From: JAAYLC01 sp035654795
GTDB taxonomy: Bacteria; Bacteroidota; Bacteroidia; Flavobacteriales; Flavobacteriaceae
Reading direction: 5' to 3'
DNA: 43,010 nt
Assembly (NCBI GenBank): GCA_035654795.1
Contig: DASRWC010000040.1
Location: 1-43,010, forward strand
Each line of letters starts with the position of its first letter. The first letter of the stretch is position 1. The notes beneath the pieces were generated by a model. The model made no database searches and was not told the DNA's origin. It saw only the letters and a list, made by a program, of their open reading frames with translations. Shown one piece after another: positions 35,192-42,334 of the stretch. The position numbers were made by a program, and so were the translations under genes.

Positions 35192-37585
35192 TTATACATT
35201 CTCATTGTCTAATAAATTATTAAGCGCATCAATGGTGGGAACCAGAACATCCCGAGCCTTACTTCCTTCAAAGGGACCCACGATTCCCGCGGCTTCAAGC
35301 TGATCAATAATTCTACCTGCTCGATTATATCCCAATTTCAATTTTCGTTGTAGAAGAGACGCAGAACCTTGCTGAGCAATAACTAATACTTCAGCGGCCT
35401 CTCGGAATTTTGAGTCACGCTCTCCGATATCAATATCAAGATTTGTGCCACCTTCCTCACCGGAATATTCAGGTAATAGATGGGCATCCGGATATGCTTT
35501 TTGTGCTCCAATGAAATCAACTATGTCAGCCACTTCCGGAGTATCCACAAAAGCACATTGAAGACGAATGAGTTCATTTCCTTGAGTAAATAACATGTCT
35601 CCCCGACCAATTAATTGATCGGCTCCGGCACTGTCAAGAATTGTTCGGGAATCAATTTTACTAGTAACACGGAAAGCAACTCGAGCAGGAAAATTAGCCT
35701 TAATGATTCCTGTAATAACGTTTACAGAGGGACGTTGTGTAGCAATTATTAAATGAATTCCTATGGCTCTTGCTAATTGTGCAAGTCTGGCAATGGGAGT
35801 TTCTACCTCTTTGCCTGCCGTCATTATTAAGTCGGCAAATTCATCTATAATAAGCACAATGTAGGGTAAAAACCGATGCCCTTCGTTTGGATTTAACTTT
35901 CTGTTCTTAAACTTGCTGTTGTACTCCTTGATATTTCTAACCATGGCATCCTTCAAAAGATCATACCGCGCATCCATTTCAATACACAACGAGTTTAAAG
36001 TATTGATCACCTTTGTAGTGTCTGTAATTATGGCCTCGTCAGTGTCCGGAAGTTTTGCCAGATAATGGCGTTCAATTTTATTGAATAATGTCAATTCCAC
36101 TTTTTTCGGATCTACCAGAACGAATTTCACCTCTGCCGGATGCTTCTTGTATAATAACGAGGTTAATATAGCATTAAGACCAACAGATTTTCCTTGTCCT
36201 GTTGCTCCTGCCATCAACAAATGCGGCATTTTGGCCAAGTCGGCAACAAAAGTTTCATTGCTGATTGTTTTACCGAAAGCAATGGGAAGTTCCATCTCGG
36301 CGTTCTGAAATTTTGTGGAGGCGATAACTGAACGCATGGAAACCACTTTGGCATTCTTGTTTGGAACTTCAATACCTATGGTACCTCTACCGGGAATAGG
36401 CGCAATAATACGGATTCCCAGTGCAGAAAGAGACAAGGCAATGTCATCTTCCAAATTCTTAATTTTCGAGATACGGATACCGGCATCAGGCACTATCTCA
36501 TAAAGTGTGACTGTTGGTCCAACCGTGGCTTTAATATTAGCAATACCAATTTTATAGTTGTTAAGAGTCTCAACAATACGATTTTTATTTTCTTCCAGCT
36601 CCTCTTGATCAATTGTGATTCCTGAACCTGAAGTGTGATCTTTTAGAAGATCTAAAGAAGGGAATCGGAAATTGCTTAAATCCAGCCGCGGATCAAATTG
36701 CCCCGAAGTTTTTACCAATCGTTCACTAATGCTTTCTATCTCTTCCTCTTCTTGTGCCTGTTCTACCTCCATTGCCACATCTCCCTGAATTGTCAGGGGT
36801 AGATCATCTTCTTTTTTTACTTCTATTTCCTTCTCAGGCGCGGGCGGCACTACTTCAGGCTGTATTGTTACCGGCTCGTTTGCTTGAGTGGAGGGCACTA
36901 TTGGGCTCGGTTTTTCTTTTGTAGTTACTGCTATATGGGCAACAATCAATTCATTGTCTTTTTCTATTTTCTCTGAATCTTCAAATTCTTCTTCCATTTT
37001 CTCTTTTGAGGATTTGAAAAGAGCAATGACGTGATCCGGAGTAATCTTTAATCTTACCACCAGATAAAAAATAAGTATGAATGCAAGAACCAATGAAGTG
37101 CCTATAGACCCTATATAATCTTGCATAAAATCATTCATTTCATATCCAATAGTTCCGCCTAGAAGACCCGCACCGTTATGAAAGAACCCAAAAAATATGG
37201 AGAACCAAAGCATGAGCAATATTCCCCAGAGCCAAAAGCGATAAAGAGGTTTTTTATCTCGACCCATGAACAAAAACCATCCGCTCAGGCTCACAAGGAA
37301 AGCAAAGAAGAAGGCAGAAACTCCAAAACCGTTGTAGATAAAAAAATGACCCACATTGGAACCAAATTTATTCAACCAGTTTTGTGCCTGAACTTCACGA
37401 TCCACAAGACCAATATTACTTTGATCTGCCTGCCAAGAGAAAAAATAAGAGGCAAAAGAAAGGATTAAAGCAACACCGAAAAGAATAAGAAAGCTCCCAA
37501 AAAGCACTTTATGCTGTTTGGAAAGCCTAAAATTTAATTGCTTTGGAGGTTTTGTAGGTTTGGTTTTGTCTTTCTTTTTAGCCAT
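35192..37585 (-). CDS. ftsK: DNA translocase FtsK
   Basis: FtsK is the septal membrane-anchored motor that pumps chromosomal DNA during division. The 797-residue chain has several N-terminal membrane segments (between about 25 and 175) and an acidic, Glu/Pro-rich linker (about 195-290). The RecA-like motor follows, with Walker A AGATGQGKSV (about 458-467) and Walker B VLIIDEFADL. A C-terminal winged-helix gamma domain (about 730-790, QQGSASLLQRKLKLGYNRA) would bind the polar DNA signals. The linker is short compared with E. coli, as usual in this phylum. A promoter lies just upstream. Confidence 0.96.
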   Translation of the reverse strand: MAKKKDKTKPTKPPKQLNFRLSKQHKVLFGSFLILFGVALILSFASYFFSWQADQSNIGLVDREVQAQNWLNKFGSNVGHFFIYNGFGVSAFFFAFLVSLSGWFLFMGRDKKPLYRFWLWGILLMLWFSIFFGFFHNGAGLLGGTIGYEMNDFMQDYIGSIGTSLVLAFILIFYLVVRLKITPDHVIALFKSSKEKMEEEFEDSEKIEKDNELIVAHIAVTTKEKPSPIVPSTQANEPVTIQPEVVPPAPEKEIEVKKEDDLPLTIQGDVAMEVEQAQEEEEIESISERLVKTSGQFDPRLDLSNFRFPSLDLLKDHTSGSGITIDQEELEENKNRIVETLNNYKIGIANIKATVGPTVTLYEIVPDAGIRISKIKNLEDDIALSLSALGIRIIAPIPGRGTIGIEVPNKNAKVVSMRSVIASTKFQNAEMELPIAFGKTISNETFVADLAKMPHLLMAGATGQGKSVGLNAILTSLLYKKHPAEVKFVLVDPKKVELTLFNKIERHYLAKLPDTDEAIITDTTKVINTLNSLCIEMDARYDLLKDAMVRNIKEYNSKFKNRKLNPNEGHRFLPYIVLIIDEFADLIMTAGKEVETPIARLAQLARAIGIHLIIATQRPSVNVITGIIKANFPARVAFRVTSKIDSRTILDSAGADQLIGRGDMLFTQGNELIRLQCAFVDTPEVADIVDFIGAQKAYPDAHLLPEYSGEEGGTNLDIDIGERDSKFREAAEVLVIAQQGSASLLQRKLKLGYNRAGRIIDQLEAAGIVGPFEGSKARDVLVPTIDALNNLLDNENV

Positions 37586-37609
37586 TCAGAATGATGCTTG
37601 TTTGGTGAG

Positions 37610-37636
37610 CAAAAATACAAATATCGACGACTCCAA
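37610..37636 (-). promoter_or_regulatory. Promoter of the ftsK-lolA-lptF unit
   Basis: On the minus strand TATTTTTG (37610-37617) fits the -7 consensus and TTG (37634-37636) lies 16 bases upstream. The ftsK start codon is 25 bases after the box. Confidence 0.55.
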
Positions 37637-37680
37637 TTTATAAATAAATCAGATGAAAAAGAAATAGAACTTCTTTGCTG

Positions 37681-38058
37681 TTAAAGAGGAAGGAGTGGCT
37701 GCAGTTTAGGAAGGTAGATAATGCAACCCACAATGATAGCGGCTAATGCAGCAAAAAATACAGCTCCCGCTGCTACATCCTTAATATACCCTATCTTTTT
37801 GTGATAATCCGGATGAATAAAATCGGCTATTTCTTCCGCTGCAGTGTTGATGCCTTCAACACTAATGACCAAGCCGATTGCGAGGATTTGACACAGCCAT
37901 TCCGTTGTTGAAATTTTAAAATAAAAGCCGGCAACGGTGATAATAACACCAATCCCGGCTTGAACCTGAATGCTGGCTTCGTTTTTTAGAAGCAACCATG
38001 CACCTTTCAAGGCATAACCTCCGCCTTTGATGCGCTTTCCAATATAACTGTTCCACAT
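37681..38058 (-). CDS. dgkA: Diacylglycerol/undecaprenol kinase family protein
   Basis: Small DgkA-type membrane kinases phosphorylate diacylglycerol or undecaprenol. The 125-residue product has three membrane segments (about 33-50, 55-75, 95-118). It carries the family signature, with the catalytic Glu in SVEGINTAAEEIAD (about 68-80) and IKDVAAGAVFFAA after it. The sequence does not decide between lipid substrates; undecaprenol kinase is common in Gram-positive relatives. It starts 3 bases after tpx and is probably its co-transcribed partner. Confidence 0.9.
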   Translation of the reverse strand: MWNSYIGKRIKGGGYALKGAWLLLKNEASIQVQAGIGVIITVAGFYFKISTTEWLCQILAIGLVISVEGINTAAEEIADFIHPDYHKKIGYIKDVAAGAVFFAALAAIIVGCIIYLPKLQPLLPL

Positions 38059-38061
38059 GGT

Positions 38062-38562
38062 TTATAACAATACCTTCAATGCTGCCAAATAATCAGGCTC
38101 ATTGCCTATCTCTTCAACTTGTTCTCTGTGAAGGACTTTTCCATTTTCATCCAAAACAAGAACTGCACGCGAAAGTAAACCTTTTAAGGGACCGTTAATC
38201 ATTTCTACTCCATAATTTCTCCCGAAATTACCGTCTCTAAAATCGCTGAGATTAGTTACGTTATTAATTTGTTCATCATCAGCAAATCGTTTCTGGGCAA
38301 AAGGCAAATCACGGGAAATGGATAATACACGTGTGTTGTCAAGTCCTGTTGCTTTTTCATTAAATTTTCTTACAGAGGTAGCACATACGTTTGTATCAAT
38401 ACTTGGGAAGATATTCATAATCACCCTAGAACCTTTAAAATCCTCCAAAGTTTTAATTTCAAGATCCTGATTGATTAATTCAAAATCCGGGACACTATCG
38501 CCGATTGCGGGAAGTTTGCCGGAAGTATCTATTTGTTTGTCTCCTAATTTTATTGTAGCCAT
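38062..38562 (-). CDS. tpx: Thiol peroxidase with a single cysteine
   Basis: Tpx reduces hydroperoxides using thioredoxin. The 166-residue sequence has the family peroxidatic Cys (C60 in SIDTNVCATSVRKFN), DLPFAQKRF and SRAVLVLDENG. The resolving Cys found at about position 95 in E. coli Tpx is replaced (A94 in KRFADDE), and C60 is the only Cys of the protein. It should therefore act as a 1-Cys enzyme or need a partner thiol. It precedes dgkA by 3 bases and has a -7 box upstream. Confidence 0.93.
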   Translation of the reverse strand: MATIKLGDKQIDTSGKLPAIGDSVPDFELINQDLEIKTLEDFKGSRVIMNIFPSIDTNVCATSVRKFNEKATGLDNTRVLSISRDLPFAQKRFADDEQINNVTNLSDFRDGNFGRNYGVEMINGPLKGLLSRAVLVLDENGKVLHREQVEEIGNEPDYLAALKVLL

Positions 38563-38601
38563 ATTTTTGTTTTTAAACCCTTAAAGGTAGTTATTCAACA
38601 T

Positions 38602-38609
38602 CAAAGGTA
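38602..38609 (-). promoter_or_regulatory. -7 box upstream of tpx
   Basis: The minus strand reads TACCTTTG, fitting TAnnTTTG, 40 bases before the tpx start. No suitable -33 TTG is present. It lies downstream of the terminator of the peroxiredoxin operon, so tpx is a separate unit. Confidence 0.45.
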
Positions 38610-38675
38610 CCATAAAAGTGTGTGCTAAAACTTTGTTATTAAAACAGAAGAATTTTGATGATACAAAAGCGCAAC

Positions 38676-38708
38676 AAAAAATCCCTTCGCAAACAGCGAA
38701 GGGATTTT
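38676..38708 (-). terminator. Terminator of the peroxiredoxin-thioredoxin-DUF6952 operon
   Basis: A 13-bp perfect stem (38678-38690 with 38696-38708) has a 5-base loop. On the minus strand a T-run follows it (GGGATTTTTTG). It lies about 25 bases past the DUF6952 stop codon. Confidence 0.88.
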
Positions 38709-38733
38709 GAAAAATTGTTTCGGATGGTCTGAA

Positions 38734-38982
38734 TCATCGATCGATAGAACCCATCACCTTTTGAGCAAAGGTGTTGGCAGCATCTCTTTCCGGCATACCG
38801 TCAGCAATCATTTTATGAACTTCAATGGCTCCGCAAAGATTGGTTATGAGTTCTCCGATAACATCCATTTCTTCTTCAGTAATCCTATTGTACTCTGAAT
38901 AAGATTCTAAAACTTCTATACAACTCTCAATCTGAGCTACTGAATTGTTTCTTTGAATATGTCTAATTGCCGGTAACTTCAT
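38734..38982 (-). CDS. DUF6952 family small protein
   Basis: The 82-residue product has no signal peptide or membrane segment and appears all-helical. It carries MKLPAIRHIQRN at the start, an acidic centre (EYNRITEEEMDVIGELITN) and a C-terminal helix with DAANTFAQKVMG. I assign it to the small DUF6952 family from memory of its flavobacterial context after peroxiredoxin and thioredoxin. Its start lies 20 bases inside the thioredoxin gene, so translation is coupled. A redox-related role is suggested only by position. Confidence 0.75.
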   Translation of the reverse strand: MKLPAIRHIQRNNSVAQIESCIEVLESYSEYNRITEEEMDVIGELITNLCGAIEVHKMIADGMPERDAANTFAQKVMGSIDR

Positions 38983-39277
38983 CTACTAAATCTTTTAAAA
39001 GTTCATATTTGTTAGTCTGTACCTGATTCACCAAAGTTCCATTTTTAAAAGTAGCAAATGTGGGCAGATTATCCACAGTAGCCATTTTTCTACTTTCCGG
39101 GTACTTCTCTGCGTCAACAATGATAAACTTGAATCCTTCGGTTTCCCCGGCCAATTTTTTAAATTTTGGCTTCATGAGTCGGCAATTACCACACCATCCT
39201 GCTGCAAATTGAACAACAACGTTTTGCTCTTCAGCAATAAACTCTTGTAAATTATCTTCTTTAAGCTCCAGCAACAT
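38963..39277 (-). CDS. Thioredoxin-family protein with WCGNC active site
   Basis: This is a 104-residue single-domain thioredoxin fold, cytoplasmic since no signal peptide is seen. The active site is WCGNC (28-32) rather than the usual WCGPC, and the cis-Pro loop DNLPTF is present. The change of Pro to Asn is expected to alter redox potential. It begins 4 bases after the peroxiredoxin gene, so it is the likely dedicated reductant. It overlaps the DUF6952 gene by 20 bases. Confidence 0.93.
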   Translation of the reverse strand: MLLELKEDNLQEFIAEEQNVVVQFAAGWCGNCRLMKPKFKKLAGETEGFKFIIVDAEKYPESRKMATVDNLPTFATFKNGTLVNQVQTNKYELLKDLVDEVTGN

Positions 39278-39281
39278 AGTA

Positions 39282-39914
39282 TTATTTTTTTAGATATTCA
39301 GCTACACCTTCTCTAGAGGCAGTCATGGCTTCTTTTCCTTCTTCCCAGTTGGCAGGACAAACTTCGCCTTTTTCCTGAACGTGGGTGTAGGCGTCCACAA
39401 GACGAATGTATTCTTTCACACTTCTACCTAGAGGCATATCATTTACGCTTTCGTGAAATATTTTTCCTTCTTCGTCTATAAGATAAGTAGCGCGGTAGGT
39501 AACGTTATCTCCTTTCATTAGATAAAGATCAGACTCTTCATCATAATCTTCTTCTGCATCAAGAATACCAAGAGCGTTGGCCAAATTTCTATTGGTGTCA
39601 GCCAATAAAGGGTAAGTTACTCCTTCGATTCCTCCTTGGTCTTTTGGAGTGTTAAGCCAGGCAAAATGCACTTCGGGAGTATCGCAAGAAGCCCCGATAA
39701 CTATAGTATTTCTTTTTTCAAAATCAGCAAGTGCTTCTTGAAATGAATGGATCTCAGTGGGACATACGTAAGTAAAATCTTTAGGGTACCAGAAAAGGAG
39801 TACCTTTTTATTGTTTTTCTGAGCCTCTTCCAAAACATTTAGTTTGAAAGTGTCGCCCATTTCGTTCATTGCATTTACTGTAATGTTTGGGAATTTTTTT
39901 CCTACTAATGACAT
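39282..39914 (-). CDS. Typical 2-Cys peroxiredoxin (AhpC/Prx1 type)
   Basis: It reduces hydrogen peroxide and organic peroxides. The 210-residue product has the peroxidatic Cys C51 in TYVCPTE and the resolving Cys C186 in GEVCPANW, so it is a typical 2-Cys enzyme. Between them lies an acidic insertion (about 119-137, EEDYDEESDLYLMKGDN) in place of the short loop before the usual RATYLID strand. It leads an operon with the WCGNC thioredoxin and a DUF6952 protein, forming a self-contained peroxide-reducing set. Confidence 0.95.
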   Translation of the reverse strand: MSLVGKKFPNITVNAMNEMGDTFKLNVLEEAQKNNKKVLLFWYPKDFTYVCPTEIHSFQEALADFEKRNTIVIGASCDTPEVHFAWLNTPKDQGGIEGVTYPLLADTNRNLANALGILDAEEDYDEESDLYLMKGDNVTYRATYLIDEEGKIFHESVNDMPLGRSVKEYIRLVDAYTHVQEKGEVCPANWEEGKEAMTASREGVAEYLKK

Positions 39915-39947
39915 AAGCTATATTTTTTAATGTTATTTTTTCTGTTA

Positions 39948-39955
39948 CAAAGATA
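39948..39955 (-). promoter_or_regulatory. -7 box of the peroxiredoxin operon
   Basis: The minus strand reads TATCTTTG, 33 bases before the start codon. A TTTG at 39970-39973 lies only 14 bases upstream, shorter than the normal spacing, so the -33 element is uncertain. Confidence 0.5.
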
Positions 39956-40049
39956 GGTTTTTTGCCCGGCAAACTATAAGTAAACCAATCAATTAATTTA
40001 TATCGTGATAGATGGAGCTTATTGTTAGTGTAAAATGATATTACCCTAA

Positions 40050-41543
40050 TTAATTATTGTGGGGCGTTTTCAGCTCTCTAATCTTAATTTTAAAAGCTGC
40101 AAAAAGCAATGTCATAAACGGGCTCAACCAATTGAAGACGGCATATACTGCATAATGAGTGGTTGGTACTCCCAAAACCCCGCTCTGATAGGCTCCACAA
40201 GTATTCCAAGGAATTAAGGTCGATGTAACTGTCCCGCTGTCTTCAAGTGTTCGTGAAAGATTCTCAGGGGCAAGATTTTTATCTCTAAAAGCCTGAGCAT
40301 ACATTTTTCCTGGTATAACCAAGGCTAGGTATTGATCAGATGCTGTAACATTTAGCGCCAGACAACTTGCCACCGTGCTTGCAAATAATCCAAAAGTGGT
40401 ATGAAATAATTTTAATAAAGCCTTACTAATGGTAGCAAGTGCACCAATGGCATCCATAACTCCCCCGAAGACCATGGCACAAAGTATCAGCCAAATAGTG
40501 TTTAACATTCCCACCATTCCTCCGGAAGAGAATAGACCTCTCAAAGCTTCATTGTCAGTGGGTATTATGCTTTCTACTGTAATGGCATTCATCACTCCCT
40601 TATATCCGGAATGAAATGTAAGAGTCTGCTCTCCTCCTAGAGCAGCAATTAATTCCGGTTGGAAAAACACTGCAGCCAGCGCACCGAAAAGTGTTCCTAG
40701 AAAAAGTGCTATTAATGGGGAGGTTTTCTTAATAATTAGAAATATTACCAAGCCGGGAATAACAAATAACCATGGGGAAATGGTAATTGACGACTTCAGA
40801 GAATTTAGAAGCGCACTTGTTTCTGCTTGCCCGGAAACATCCAGTGACAGGCCCAGAACAATAAATACAATTAAAGTCACTGTGTATGTTGGAATGGTAG
40901 TGTATAGCATATAGCGGATGTGGGTGAACAAATCGGTTCCGGCCATGGCAGGAGCCAAGTTGGTAGTATCACTTAAAGGTGAAAGTTTATCTCCAAAATA
41001 TGCACCTGAAACGATTGCCCCTGCCGTCATACCTAAAGGTACCTGCAGAGCTTCCGCTATTCCTATAAGAGCAATCCCTACAGTAGCTGATGTGGTCCAG
41101 CTACTTCCTGTAGCTAAAGAAACTATAGAACATATGACTACCGTGGATACCAGGAAAATAGTAGGATTTAAAATCTGGAGTCCATAATAAATCATAGTAG
41201 GGATTATTCCTGAAACTAACCATGTTCCGGCTAAGGCTCCCACCATTAACAGAATGAGAATTGCACCGGCAGTGGATTTAATGTTTTGAGATACTTCCTC
41301 AAGCATTTGTTCAAAGCGTACTTTATGAAAAAAACCTACAACGGCTGCCACTGCTGCACCCATCAGAAGAATGAACTGATTGCTTCCATCCAGGGCTGCA
41401 TCTTCAAAAGCATACAAAACATTGTAAAACAACATTATTACCAGAACAATCACCGGAATCAAGGCAGCGCCTACCGTGAGTTCTTTGTTTTTAATGATGT
41501 TTTCATCTTGAGGTTCTGAAGGATGAATGTCTTGGCTTTCCAT
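40050..41543 (-). CDS. nhaC: Na+/H+ antiporter, NhaC family
   Basis: NhaC proteins exchange Na+ for H+ across the inner membrane and support salt and alkali tolerance. The 497-residue product is highly hydrophobic with about eleven to thirteen membrane segments. It carries the family pattern SLATGSSWTTSATVGIALIG and GAYFGDKLSPLSDTTNLAPA in the middle and the C-terminal LIPWNTCGAYQSGVLGV. The N-terminus is a short hydrophilic cytoplasmic tail. A palindrome sits just before the start codon. Exchange of other ions or of malate/lactate is known for relatives, so ion specificity is inferred. Confidence 0.92.
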   Translation of the reverse strand: MESQDIHPSEPQDENIIKNKELTVGAALIPVIVLVIMLFYNVLYAFEDAALDGSNQFILLMGAAVAAVVGFFHKVRFEQMLEEVSQNIKSTAGAILILLMVGALAGTWLVSGIIPTMIYYGLQILNPTIFLVSTVVICSIVSLATGSSWTTSATVGIALIGIAEALQVPLGMTAGAIVSGAYFGDKLSPLSDTTNLAPAMAGTDLFTHIRYMLYTTIPTYTVTLIVFIVLGLSLDVSGQAETSALLNSLKSSITISPWLFVIPGLVIFLIIKKTSPLIALFLGTLFGALAAVFFQPELIAALGGEQTLTFHSGYKGVMNAITVESIIPTDNEALRGLFSSGGMVGMLNTIWLILCAMVFGGVMDAIGALATISKALLKLFHTTFGLFASTVASCLALNVTASDQYLALVIPGKMYAQAFRDKNLAPENLSRTLEDSGTVTSTLIPWNTCGAYQSGVLGVPTTHYAVYAVFNWLSPFMTLLFAAFKIKIRELKTPHNN

Positions 41544-41560
41544 GAAGTGTGAAGAGATTT

Positions 41561-41580
41561 AAGTTGTAATGTTACAACTT
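41561..41580. promoter_or_regulatory. Palindrome before nhaC
   Basis: AAGTTGTAA and TTACAACTT are perfect 9-base arms around a 2-base centre, 17 bases upstream of the nhaC start. It could be an operator for a dimeric regulator, or an 8-bp hairpin with a 4-base loop near the ribosome binding region. Confidence 0.45.
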
Positions 41581-41615
41581 TGAATAAAATGTGCAAAATA
41601 AAATAATAAGAACAA

Positions 41616-41641
41616 TAAAAAAAGGCCGCTAAAAGCGACCC
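41616..41641 (-). terminator. Terminator of the NlpE-like gene
   Basis: On the minus strand GGTCGCT (41640-41634) pairs with AGCGGCC (41630-41624), including one G-U pair, around a 3-base loop. Seven T follow. It lies 21 bases beyond the stop codon. Confidence 0.85.
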
Positions 41642-41661
41642 TCATTTTTTGATAGAAAGAA

Positions 41662-42144
41662 TTACTGTTTCTTAAGCACGTAATGATCTGCTAAATCCCC
41701 GGTTACTTTAGAACCGTCTTGGTTTAGAGCCACAATATGATCATTCTCAAATTTGTAAAGCAAAGAACCGCCGGGGTTGTTGTCATTAGCAGGTTTGAGA
41801 GTGATAACATTGGAATTTTCATCCCAGTTATAGGTGCCCATTTCTTGGAATTCTTGAGATTCAGCGCCTTTTAGATATTTTGCTGTTTTCTCATAGGTGC
41901 CATCATTGTTTACAACAATGGTAGTTTCAATCCCTTCACAATCAGCACAAGGAAGAGTTCCTTCATAGGTGCCACTCCACGCTACAAGATGAGCATCACT
42001 TTCAGGTGTTGTCATGTCCATCTCCATTGTGTCTTCTGCTGTAATGTCAGTTTCTCCTTCTTTACTGTCTTTGCAGCTTACGACAGCCATGCTACCCAAG
42101 AAAATTAATACTAAGGGAAGAGTTTTAAAAAATTTCGATTTCAT
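41662..42144 (-). CDS. NlpE-like copper-resistance/stress lipoprotein
   Basis: NlpE in E. coli is an outer-membrane lipoprotein that signals surface adhesion or lipoprotein stress. The 160-residue product has a lipoprotein signal peptide ending in MAVVSC (lipidated Cys about 24) and an acidic, Met/Asp-rich linker (about 30-50). An NlpE N-terminal-like beta-barrel follows, with SGTYEGTLPCADCEGIETTI and its CxxC pair at about 66-69. The C-terminal OB domain of E. coli NlpE is absent. It stands alone between nhaC and a divergent surface-protein gene, with its own terminator. Confidence 0.88.
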   Translation of the reverse strand: MKSKFFKTLPLVLIFLGSMAVVSCKDSKEGETDITAEDTMEMDMTTPESDAHLVAWSGTYEGTLPCADCEGIETTIVVNNDGTYEKTAKYLKGAESQEFQEMGTYNWDENSNVITLKPANDNNPGGSLLYKFENDHIVALNQDGSKVTGDLADHYVLKKQ

Positions 42145-42334
42145 AAGATAAAATAGTTTTTGATTTTATGCAATAAAGGTAGAGGGATTTTTTTTGACGA
42201 ATGTTAAAAAATGACTATTGTTTTATGTGTTACTTATAGAGGTTACCTTAGAAGGTTGCCTGTCCAAAAAAAACGCTCACTATTAGGAGATTATGAATAG
42301 CATTATCTATGTCTTTGTTAATTAAAAGTTAAAC

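Noticed and set aside
38963..38982. Frameshift between the thioredoxin and DUF6952 genes
   Set aside because: Both products are complete with sensible ends. The 20-base overlap is ordinary translational coupling.
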